Assembly (NCBI GenBank): GCA_030849065.1
Contig: JASAON010001550.1
Span: 1,459 to 52,508 of the forward strand
Source: Jaenimonas drosophilae
Taxonomy: Eukaryota; Euglenozoa; Kinetoplastea; Trypanosomatida; Trypanosomatidae
Direction of reading: 5' to 3'
Length of the DNA stretch: 51,050 bases
The notes beneath the pieces were generated by a model that was not told the DNA's origin, made no database searches, and saw nothing but the letters and a program-made list of their open reading frames with translations. This document shows, piece by piece, positions 17,337 to 26,300 of this stretch. How positions within the stretch are numbered: position 1 is the first letter of the stretch; each line of letters begins with the position of its first letter. Position numbers and translations under genes: made by a program.

Positions 17337-20300
17337 TCATCGCTGATCCATGAAGTCGCGCAGCCGCTGCGCATCGGCGGGGCCGAGGTCCTGAATAACT
17401 GCGCGCAGGGCCGCGGTACATTTGCTGGCGACGCGAGATGAGAGGAGCACACCCACCGATCGGAGCTGTTGTTTGCGGCATGGCCCACCACAACTGCCCT
17501 CCTCCTCCTCCTCGGCGAGGAGCGCGCACACGTACTGCAAACAAAAGAGGAGGAGTGGCGATGGATTCTCTGCAGCCACGGCAGCGTTGAGCAGGTTTGT
17601 GAGGCCACGTCGCATGAGATCCAACGCGGCGGCGTCGAGGACGGCAGGGCGGAGAGTGGCGATGGCGCAGAGAAGAAGTTGGTCGGTGGCGGTGTTGTTG
17701 GCGGAGGGCGGCCACATGAAGAGAAGCAGCCGCGGAAGAAGGCCATGACTGCTGCCGTTGGCACTCGCCTCACGCAACAGCGCTAGCAGATGCTGGCGCA
17801 CCACCGACTTCTCTTCTTCTGCTCCATCACCAACCTCTTCATCATCACTCCCATCATCATCATCATCGCCAAAAGTATCATGATTCCTCGTGGTGCCGCC
17901 CTTGTTGTGTAGGAGGCCACGTAGGCAGGGAGATACAATCGCCTCTCCGCGCTCGCGTGCGGCGGTGGCGATGTGCTCCGCCAACATCAGGCCGCAGTGG
18001 CTGCTGGCGGCGAGGGTATCAAGCGAGCGATGGATTGAAATCCGCGCCAGCTCCCCACTAGCCTGCTCCCTCTCCGCATCGTGCCACACAAAACGTGTGG
18101 CGGCCTCGACGAAGGAGGGCGGGGCGGCGAGGACGTACTCCACCACGAGCAGCCGCAGCAATGAGCGCATCACCGCCATGGGGCAGTGGCACAGGAAGCA
18201 GGCCCGCAGGAGAGCACCCGCCACCACCACCGGCAGCTCCCCACATGCGTCGTCGGTGTGAAGTGCGGGGTTGGCGAGGATGCGCGGCAGGATGCTCTCC
18301 AATTCGCAGGACATGAGCTCGCGTTGTGGGGGCGGCATGGCAGCCGAGGCATCACCGACGAGGTCGGCGAGCACCACCGCCTCCTCGGGCGGGATGTTGG
18401 CCGTGGCCAAGGTCTTGATGGCCACGATGGCGATCATATCCACGTGGCGGAGGCTGAGTTTGGGCAGGATGCCACGAACGTGGGCGGCGCTGCGGAGGGC
18501 GTGGCCACTCACGAGAAGGCAGGCGACGCAGCCCGCGGCGTGGCGCAGACTTGGGCCGAGCTGCTGCGTTCCACGGCAGAGCGCCGCAATGGTGCGGAGA
18601 AGAAGATCGGCATCAACGGCCTCGGTGGGTGGCATCAGCTCCACGCCAACACCGCCGGCGGTGGCGAGCTCCTCTGGTGGAGTATATCCATGCGCGCGTG
18701 CCACCTCGCCACACCACTGCCGGCACAGGTGCGCGAGAGAATCCTGCCCGACGCTCGCCATGAGGCATCGCCGCGCCGACTCCGCCGTCTGCGGCCACTC
18801 CATCTTATCCGCGCGCACCACAACGGCGCTGAGGGTGATGGCGATGTGGGCGCATCCCTGCGCGGAGATGCCACGCGCGCTCTCCAGGCTGCTGAGCGCC
18901 GAGACAAGGAGGGAGAGCCCGCGCACCGCCCGCTTGGCGCTGAGGTCGTGGAGCATGTTGAGCTGGAGGAAGCTGAGAACCACCTCGCATGCCTCGACGA
19001 AGAAGAAGACGGCGATCTGCGTCGCGCTCTTCACCGCCATGGCGAGCTGCGTTTGCCAGCCGAGGAGGAGCGGGGCGATGGCGTAGTGGGCGGGGTCAGC
19101 GAGCCGTGCGCGCAGCGTCGCGCTGAGCTCCGGGCGGAGGAGGCGGCGGAGCAGGTGCAGGGCGGCGCGGAGGAGGTATGGCGAGAACTCCACCCGCGGC
19201 ACCGCCGCCACAACCGCGTCCAGGATCGCCATCAGCACCTCCGACGTTGTGGTGGCCTTGACGTGGTCAACGGCGGAGGCGAGCATCGCCATAGCGGCCA
19301 ACTTGGCTGAGACGCCCGCGCACGCAATCGCGGGCGGCGCGGCGGAGGCCGTGGGCACCGGCGCCTCGTCACGCTCCACGGGCGAGCCGCACGCGCCGTC
19401 ATCGAGTGAGTTTGTTTCATCTTCCTCATCGGAGTGCATCAAGAAGGTGTGGCGGCCCACGTTCTCCGCCTGGAACGGCGAGTGGGCGGCCGCCATCTCC
19501 GCCTCCTCCTCGCCGTAGCTCGGCTCGCGGGCGAGGATCACTGCGCGGAGCTCCGCCACATTCGTCAGGAGCTCCACCCCGGCCGTCATGGCGGCGATGC
19601 GCGCGCAGCCCAGCCCTTCCCACACACGCCGCGCGGAGGAGGTGGCGGAGGCATCGGCGAGCATCGCCACATCGGCGCCACTGAGGCGGCAATCGCCGTC
19701 CGACCTGCACATGCCGTCGCAGGCCGCCCACACCTGCGCGAGATGCGCGGCGGAGAGGAGGACGGCGGAGCTCATCGTGGCGCCGCGCCGCGCATAGCCG
19801 CACCGGCGCATGAGGTGGAGCAATCGGCGGCGAATATCCCAACCACAACGCTTCAACATGATTTGCTGGTGTGTGCGAGTGGGATGGCGTGGGGCCTCCG
19901 CGCGTGGGGCATCCTGCGGGAGTGGCGGAGGTGTTGGTGGTGGCTGCTTCTGCTTCTTCATAATCTCTAACATGCGTGGAAGGCCCTCATCGGCGTCGGT
20001 GTTGGCGAGCCACACCTCCGCTGAACAGGCGTGTTGCATCGCCACCTCCGCGATCGCATCCAGGTCGCTGTTGTGGCCCAGCACGTGTGCGCAGGTGTGT
20101 AGCAGCGCGACGGAGCTCAACATCATCTCCACATGCGGGACGGCGAGGCAGAGATCCATCAGCGGCTGGGCGAGGGCGGCGGCGGCCTCGGCGGGATGGG
20201 CGGCCGCGACGCGCGCGACGGCGAGACGCAAGCATCGATGCTCCTCCGCCGCCACCTCACCAAAGACGTTTAGCTTCTTGGCCACATCGGCGAGAAATGA

Positions 20301-23096
20301 GGTGGCGAGGGGCAATGTTGCGGCGGCCTCGGCCTGCGCATGTGCGGCGCTCAGCGTCAGCGCCACCTCATCACCGCCGCGCGCCTCCGTCTTGATGGCC
20401 GCGGCGGTGTGCTGATCAACGCGGTGGAGGAGCGCCACGAGACGCCCCGCAACCTCTCCGCGAAGCCGCACATCGCCATGATGCGAGGATGCGCCGACCC
20501 ATTCCACCCACTTCTCTGCATAGCCGCGGTAGTTCGTCAGCCACAACGTTGTCAGGGGCGGCGGTGCGTTGGCGAAGGCGCGCAGCACCGCGCGCATCAT
20601 CGCGAGAAGATTCCATGCACGCACCCGCGCACGCGCCACCGCGAGCGATGCCGGCGAGGAGGACGACGGCGATGTTGGTGCGTTGGCGCTTGTGCCACCC
20701 TCCAACCCGTGCTCGGCGCTCTCCACCCACATTTGTATGCGCGCGAAGATGGATGAGCAGAAGGGCGATGCGGTGCGGCTGAGCTCGACGAGGCCGCACG
20801 CGATGAGCGCCGTCGCGCAACGGCCCGACGTCTGCCACACTTTTCCCTCCGCCTCGGCACACATCTCATCACCATCATCATCATCATCTTCATCTTCTTC
20901 ATCATCAATAATATCTGCGTCATCGCTCCCAATGCTGCGCGTACGCATGAAGCATCCGCCACCACATTCATCATCATCATCATCATTACTATCTCCCTCC
21001 ACTGCCAAGTGTGTTCCGGCCTCGGAGAGGTACTCCACGTCGTTCATGGCCTGCGAAATAAGCCAACGCAAACTTCCCTCATCGCGAAGAGGCGGTGACG
21101 TCGCTGACGTGGCGTACGTCTTCACGACGAGGAGATACACGCACGCCTTCAGTTTGCAGAAACGCACATGCTGCACTGAGATGCGGTTGTTGGCCATCAT
21201 CATCATGGGCCCCTCCACGAGACCAACGAGGAGCGAGCCATCGCCGCCGCGGATGCCGCGTGTGGCGCACCACGCGCATGCCGCCATCGCCGCCTCAACG
21301 TAGACCGGTGCATCGCTCGGCAGCCCAACCAACAACGTCAGGAGGTTGTGCGCGACGGCCTCCATTGATTCCATCATGGCCGCTGAGATGCGCATGCGGT
21401 GGTGCCGCCAGGCGAGCTCCGCGAGCGCGAAGAAAATCCGCATCGCCGCCATGGACGCCGCGCCCGCCTCCGTCGCGACGCGCGAGGCGCAGAAGGCGGC
21501 GGCCAAGATGGGCTGGATAATATCCACCGAGGCGAGCACGTCGGGCGGGGCGGCGAGGAGCGTCTCTGCCGGGCGCAGAAAGTTCGGCGGGAGATCGCTG
21601 GCGCACGGATCGAGATCGGCGAGATCGATGGCGGCGGCGCTGAGCTCCATGAGGAGGCGATGGAGCGCGGCGCGATCATCATGCGCGAGAAGACGGCCGG
21701 CGAGCTGGGCAGCGGGGCGGCGGAGGTCGGCGGTGGCGGCAGATTCGCATCGGCTGAGAATGAGCGGCCGTGCCGCGCGCGGGGTGGAGATGGTGCGGGC
21801 GATGATGCGCATGCAGCGCAGGGCGGTGAGAGCGACGAGGCGCCCATCCGTGTTCGGGGCGGCGTAGCGGCTGAAACACAGGAGGAGCTGCAGGCGAACC
21901 TCCTGCGAGCGCATCGTCGCCGGCCAACGTTGGCAGACTTGTGTGAGAACATCGCCCATGAAGCGGCGATCATCATCGGCGGAGGATGGCACCAACAGGA
22001 GGAGGGCGCAGCGCACCGCCGCCTCCATCTTGCACGGCAGGACGCAGAGGGAGAAGAGATGTGCCATGGCGGAGCTGAGCACCTCTGGCAGGTTGGGGTA
22101 TGTGCTGAGCGGCTTGAGGAGGTGGCGAGCGATGCGGGCAGCGAGTGCGGGATCGGGGCCGAAGAGATTCTGCCACTCACAGCCACGTTGCAGATCCTCC
22201 ATGGAGTTGTACGTGCGCAGATTCACTTGGAGCTGCGCGAGGAGGTAGGCGATGGCGCGACCGATGCTGCGCACATCGCTGCGACGTGTCGCGGTGTTGC
22301 TGGCATTGAGGAGGAGATCGAGCAGCTCCACGAGGGCCGCGGGGTTCGTCAGCGCGACGCTGTGCGGGAGAAGATCGGCCAGCGAGGCGATGGCGGCCCG
22401 TCGCACGCACGCCTCCGCTGCCTGCAGCCCTCGGCGGTATTGTGCGAGGTACTCCGCAGGGAGGATGAGGCCAGCATGGACGGGCGATGTGTTGCTGCCC
22501 ACGCTGCCACGCGTGTTGTTGTTATTGATGATGTTGGCAGTATGGAGGAGGACGTGAGGCACCACACGAAAGTAGGCAACGCGTGTTGCGGCAGAGAGAC
22601 GATGCGGGTGAGGTAGGAAGCTGTTCTTGTGTGCAATTGGAAGCTGCACCATCGAGGATGATTCTTGATGCATGAGCATGACGCGCAGAATCTGCATCGC
22701 CGTCGTGAGAGTGGCCGTGGCGTTGGTGTTGGCGAGTGTTGGGCTGGATGAAACCTCCGCACAGAGGCCGAGGAGGCTACTCCAGAGCGGCAGTATCAAG
22801 TGTTGGCAATCCAGTTCGGCCAGGGTTGCACGTTCCATGACATCGCTAATGATGTACTGCCACGTTGTGCTCGAGGCCCACGCCAACTTCCCAGTGAGGA
22901 GGTGCTCCGTGGCCATCATCAGCACCATCTCCGTTGTTTCCGCACGTGGCAGATCCGCATTAGCGCTCAGCATCTCACCCAATTGACGCAGCGTGGAGAA
23001 GTACATCTTCTGCTCGCTGAGTGGCACGCGGGCCACCGACTTCCATGTGCCGATGCGCTGTTGCAAGTCATTCATCACGCCCTCCATGGCCATCAT
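17337..23096 (-). CDS. Giant 1919-residue alpha-helical repeat (HEAT/ARM-like) protein
   Basis: One uninterrupted frame of 5.76 kb. The sequence is Ala/Leu-rich with a steady alternation of amphipathic helices over almost the whole length, as in HEAT or ARM solenoids. The pattern is broken by an Asp/Glu-rich linker at about residues 705-750 (runs DDDDDE and DDEEDEDDDDDGDEM) and shorter linkers near 1055-1090 (Pro/Gln) and 1770-1800 (Asp/Glu). No catalytic motif, signal peptide or transmembrane helix is seen. Large cytosolic solenoids of this size act as transport, adaptor or assembly scaffolds (HEATR5-like clathrin accessory proteins are one candidate), but I cannot place it. Several ATGs occur in the first eight codons; the first is given. 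GC is very high, so large mirror frames appear on the other strand. Confidence 0.85.
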   Translation of the reverse strand: MMAMEGVMNDLQQRIGTWKSVARVPLSEQKMYFSTLRQLGEMLSANADLPRAETTEMVLMMATEHLLTGKLAWASSTTWQYIISDVMERATLAELDCQHLILPLWSSLLGLCAEVSSSPTLANTNATATLTTAMQILRVMLMHQESSSMVQLPIAHKNSFLPHPHRLSAATRVAYFRVVPHVLLHTANIINNNNTRGSVGSNTSPVHAGLILPAEYLAQYRRGLQAAEACVRRAAIASLADLLPHSVALTNPAALVELLDLLLNASNTATRRSDVRSIGRAIAYLLAQLQVNLRTYNSMEDLQRGCEWQNLFGPDPALAARIARHLLKPLSTYPNLPEVLSSAMAHLFSLCVLPCKMEAAVRCALLLLVPSSADDDRRFMGDVLTQVCQRWPATMRSQEVRLQLLLCFSRYAAPNTDGRLVALTALRCMRIIARTISTPRAARPLILSRCESAATADLRRPAAQLAGRLLAHDDRAALHRLLMELSAAAIDLADLDPCASDLPPNFLRPAETLLAAPPDVLASVDIIQPILAAAFCASRVATEAGAASMAAMRIFFALAELAWRHHRMRISAAMMESMEAVAHNLLTLLVGLPSDAPVYVEAAMAACAWCATRGIRGGDGSLLVGLVEGPMMMMANNRISVQHVRFCKLKACVYLLVVKTYATSATSPPLRDEGSLRWLISQAMNDVEYLSEAGTHLAVEGDSNDDDDDECGGGCFMRTRSIGSDDADIIDDEEDEDDDDDGDEMCAEAEGKVWQTSGRCATALIACGLVELSRTASPFCSSIFARIQMWVESAEHGLEGGTSANAPTSPSSSSPASLAVARARVRAWNLLAMMRAVLRAFANAPPPLTTLWLTNYRGYAEKWVEWVGASSHHGDVRLRGEVAGRLVALLHRVDQHTAAAIKTEARGGDEVALTLSAAHAQAEAAATLPLATSFLADVAKKLNVFGEVAAEEHRCLRLAVARVAAAHPAEAAAALAQPLMDLCLAVPHVEMMLSSVALLHTCAHVLGHNSDLDAIAEVAMQHACSAEVWLANTDADEGLPRMLEIMKKQKQPPPTPPPLPQDAPRAEAPRHPTRTHQQIMLKRCGWDIRRRLLHLMRRCGYARRGATMSSAVLLSAAHLAQVWAACDGMCRSDGDCRLSGADVAMLADASATSSARRVWEGLGCARIAAMTAGVELLTNVAELRAVILAREPSYGEEEAEMAAAHSPFQAENVGRHTFLMHSDEEDETNSLDDGACGSPVERDEAPVPTASAAPPAIACAGVSAKLAAMAMLASAVDHVKATTTSEVLMAILDAVVAAVPRVEFSPYLLRAALHLLRRLLRPELSATLRARLADPAHYAIAPLLLGWQTQLAMAVKSATQIAVFFFVEACEVVLSFLQLNMLHDLSAKRAVRGLSLLVSALSSLESARGISAQGCAHIAITLSAVVVRADKMEWPQTAESARRCLMASVGQDSLAHLCRQWCGEVARAHGYTPPEELATAGGVGVELMPPTEAVDADLLLRTIAALCRGTQQLGPSLRHAAGCVACLLVSGHALRSAAHVRGILPKLSLRHVDMIAIVAIKTLATANIPPEEAVVLADLVGDASAAMPPPQRELMSCELESILPRILANPALHTDDACGELPVVVAGALLRACFLCHCPMAVMRSLLRLLVVEYVLAAPPSFVEAATRFVWHDAEREQASGELARISIHRSLDTLAASSHCGLMLAEHIATAARERGEAIVSPCLRGLLHNKGGTTRNHDTFGDDDDDGSDDEEVGDGAEEEKSVVRQHLLALLREASANGSSHGLLPRLLLFMWPPSANNTATDQLLLCAIATLRPAVLDAAALDLMRRGLTNLLNAAVAAENPSPLLLFCLQYVCALLAEEEEEGSCGGPCRKQQLRSVGVLLSSRVASKCTAALRAVIQDLGPADAQRLRDFMDQR

Positions 23097-23315
23097 TGAT
23101 CATGCAGCTTGCCTGTGTGCGCGTGTGTGTGTGAAGAGATCAACGCAACCTAAAACTTGTGCCAGACAACACACAACAAAGAGAGAAGAACATGATGAGA
23201 TGACGGGATCAGATGCCACACACAACACATACCACAACAGCACAGATGCACGCAGATTTGGTCATGAATTCATAGATTCTCAATCTGTACATCTCAATGG
23301 AACCAAATCCGTGAA

Positions 23316-23345
23316 TGATGATGATGATGATCATCATCATCATCA
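23316..23345. repeat. 30-bp palindrome made of GAT/ATC trinucleotides
   Basis: TGATGATGATGATGA is followed at once by its reverse complement, giving 15-bp arms with no loop (centre 23330/23331). It lies in the 266-bp spacer upstream of the 1919-residue gene's partner, 18 bp beyond the stop of the coiled-coil gene. It could arise from two oppositely oriented microsatellite runs and would extrude as a cruciform or RNA hairpin in the 3' UTR. Confidence 0.9.
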
Positions 23346-23362
23346 GCCAACAGCAGCACACA

Positions 23363-26300
23363 CTATGACTTGGCGGTGGCGGTGTTTGGCGAGCCGGGAG
23401 GGTTAAGCCGAAGACCGCCTGGAGGTCCGGCGCGCGGGCCAATCGAGCTGCCGCCGCGGAGGCGGTTGACGGTGAGGGCCCACCCATCGCGCCACTGCGC
23501 CTCTCGCTGCACCCACGACCGAAACGAGCGCATCGTATCCTCCACCACCTCCTGCGCGGTGGCCTGGAAGACCGCCACCGACTCCCGAGCGCGTGCGATG
23601 ACCTCCTGATGCACGCGGGTGGATGGCGCGGTGAAGGAGGGCGAGAGGGCGATGGCCTCTTCCGGCATTTCCTGCGTCTTGCGCCCACGTGCGCCGCCTT
23701 TCCGGTTCGGCTGTGCCGCGTCCGTGGCGGCGGTGTTGGTTGGATAGAAGAGCCGCGCAGCCATGGGGGCGTGGAGCACGTAGGCCGGGTTCTCATCATT
23801 GAAGGCCTCGAGCGGGCGGAATGTGTGCAGCGGCAGTCCGGGATAGTCAGCCTCGGCGTAGGCCGGCGAGGGCAGTGCGCTGCTATCACCCACAGCGGCC
23901 ATGTTGGCCCTGTTGCGTTGAGACGCATCCTGCTTCAGCAGTGGCCCATCTTGCGTGTTCTTCTTCTCCTTCTTCCCACCACCACCGTTGCTTGTTTGGC
24001 CGTCCTTCACTTTGCCGTCTTTGGCGCGCATCTGGAGGAGATGCTTCAGGCCGCGGTGGTGGCCGACCGGAACGCCCATCTCCACCGGAGTGAGGTGCTC
24101 GGGGGTGATGAGGCCCTTGAGGAGGTTGAAGAGGGTGGTGGCGGTGTGGTGGCAGCGCACGACGTGGAGGCCCGCCTCGTCTTGGAGCTCGCGAATGGCA
24201 AAACCCCAGAAGCGGGCGATCATCTCCTCCGTCATGCGCTGGCGCATCGCCTCCACCTCGGTGAGCTGCATCAACGTCTCTCGGTTGTACTTGGAGCCGA
24301 GCGATACCTTCACGACGCGTTGATGCCTGCCCTTCAAGATGGATGAGTGGCGATAAAAGTTGCCAAACACACGCAACACACTCTCCACGCGCCGCTCCAC
24401 CGCGGTCGCCGAGAAGGCGTAGATGGCGGCGGCCAGAAACTGCGGCAGATTCTCAACAACCGCGTGGATGCGCAGGACGTGTTGGTGGTATACGGCGAGG
24501 GCCGTCGCGACGTGCTGCCGCGCGCGCTCCTCCTGGGTTTTGCAGCTGACGTCGATGTAGTTGGCCACATCCTCCGCCGATCCCCCACACATGCCCTGAA
24601 GGCGTCGCGTGAGGGGCGGCTCGAAAGCCTCCATGTGCGTTTGCACGAGTGCGAGGATATCGCCCTTCGTCTTGGCGATCCAGTGGCGCACCTGGTGCTC
24701 AATGGTCTGTACCACGGGCAGCGGAGAGAGCTGGAGTGCCTGTGCGGCTGACTTGCCGCCCTTGGCCTTGCGCCCACTGCGGCTCTGCCCGGCTGGAGCG
24801 GCGGCCGCCATCTCAGCCACCTCCTTTTCCGTCATGGCTCGCGGCTCAATGTAGTTGTCGGGGATGATTTTCACCATCTCAACGGCACAAACCAACGCGC
24901 CGAGGGAGGCACCACGGACGAAGAGCTGCTCGCGGAGCTGGTCAACGAGGCCCAGCACCTCTGCCGCCTCGCATGACTGCAGCGTGCGCTGAAGCGCAAC
25001 GGTGCAGAGGCGCAGGTGTTCGTGGAGATCCTCGAGGGCCTTGTCGGGCTCGTCGGGGGAGAGCTCCTCCGCCGCCACCGCGGTGTTGGCGGAGGAGTCG
25101 AGGGAGTGGTCGTAGCGCACGATGCTCTTCATGGTGGCGGCCAGATTAACGCGGCTCGCCGACTTCTTCACACGCTCCTCCAGTGCCGCGACGAGCTTCT
25201 CGAGCTCCCCCTCCCCCGTCTTGGAGGCCAACAACACACCCTGCACCTGCGTCTTGAGGTGGCCAAAGAGCTCTTGCACCTTGGCGAAGAGGCTGAGCTC
25301 CGCCACGTTGCGGGCGCAGAGACCATCGTAGCGCTCCCGCGCCGCCTCCACCGTACGTTCGCGGAGCTCGCGCTCCTCGGTGGTGAAGAGATGGAGCTGC
25401 TCGACGGCGTCGCGCAGTTTTTGCAGCACGGCGCGCGCACGTTGGGTGATGGGGTCGCGCTCGATCGCCTCCTCGGGTGAGGTGCCGCCATGCTCCTCGC
25501 GCGCAATATCCCGTGCGCGGTCCTGCAAGAGCTGCATGCACTCTTCCTCAATGTTGGCCCGCATCTTCTCCACGGCATCGATGGTGGCGTGTGCCTGGCT
25601 CGCGAAGGAATCCCTGTAGTGGTCGGCGAGAGAGGCGAAGCGGCGCTCCTGCACCTGCAAGATGGAGATGGATGGCGCCTCGCCCGTTTTCGTCTCCACC
25701 GCGGCGAGCGCCTCGCTCAGCTTGCGGCCCTCCTCCGCCACCACCACCCCGCGCTTCAGCCCAACCACCATGGCATCAACTTTCGCCACCTTGTCGCGGA
25801 GGCGTGCGCAGCTGCGCTCGGAGGATGAGACGATATCCTCGAGCTCGCGCACACGCGCTTCGTAAAAGTCGGCCTGAAAGGCGGCGGGGCGGCGGCGATG
25901 GCGGCGGAGGAGCTCGTTGATTTCGCGGTTGCTCTCCTCCCGCACACGCACGCAGTAGGCGTCGATGTACTGCACCGCTGACTCACGCAATGCCACGAGC
26001 CAGTTGAGGAGCTCCACGCGGAGGACCTCCTTCCACGCGTCGAGGTCGGCCACCGACACAAAGTTTTCATCGTTCAGGATGCTCTCACGGAAGAAGGCCT
26101 CGTACGTGGTGATGAAGTTGGCAGATACCTCCGTCGCGGCACGGAGGTCCGGCGTCGCGACGGCGCTCGCGTCGGTGCTTCGATCAACGTTGCGTCGTCG
26201 ATGAGAGCTCGCTGAATCGCCGGTGCTGCGCCGCTTCGATGAGGCGCGTTTGCTTCTCGAGGAGGTGGTGGTGCTGGGGAGAACGGGCTCCGGCTTGTGG

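Noticed and set aside
18186..22616. Long plus-strand frames (374 and 405 codons) opposite the 1919-residue gene
   Set aside because: Mirror frames caused by the high GC3 of the minus-strand gene, which is continuous over 5.76 kb and has sensible helical composition.
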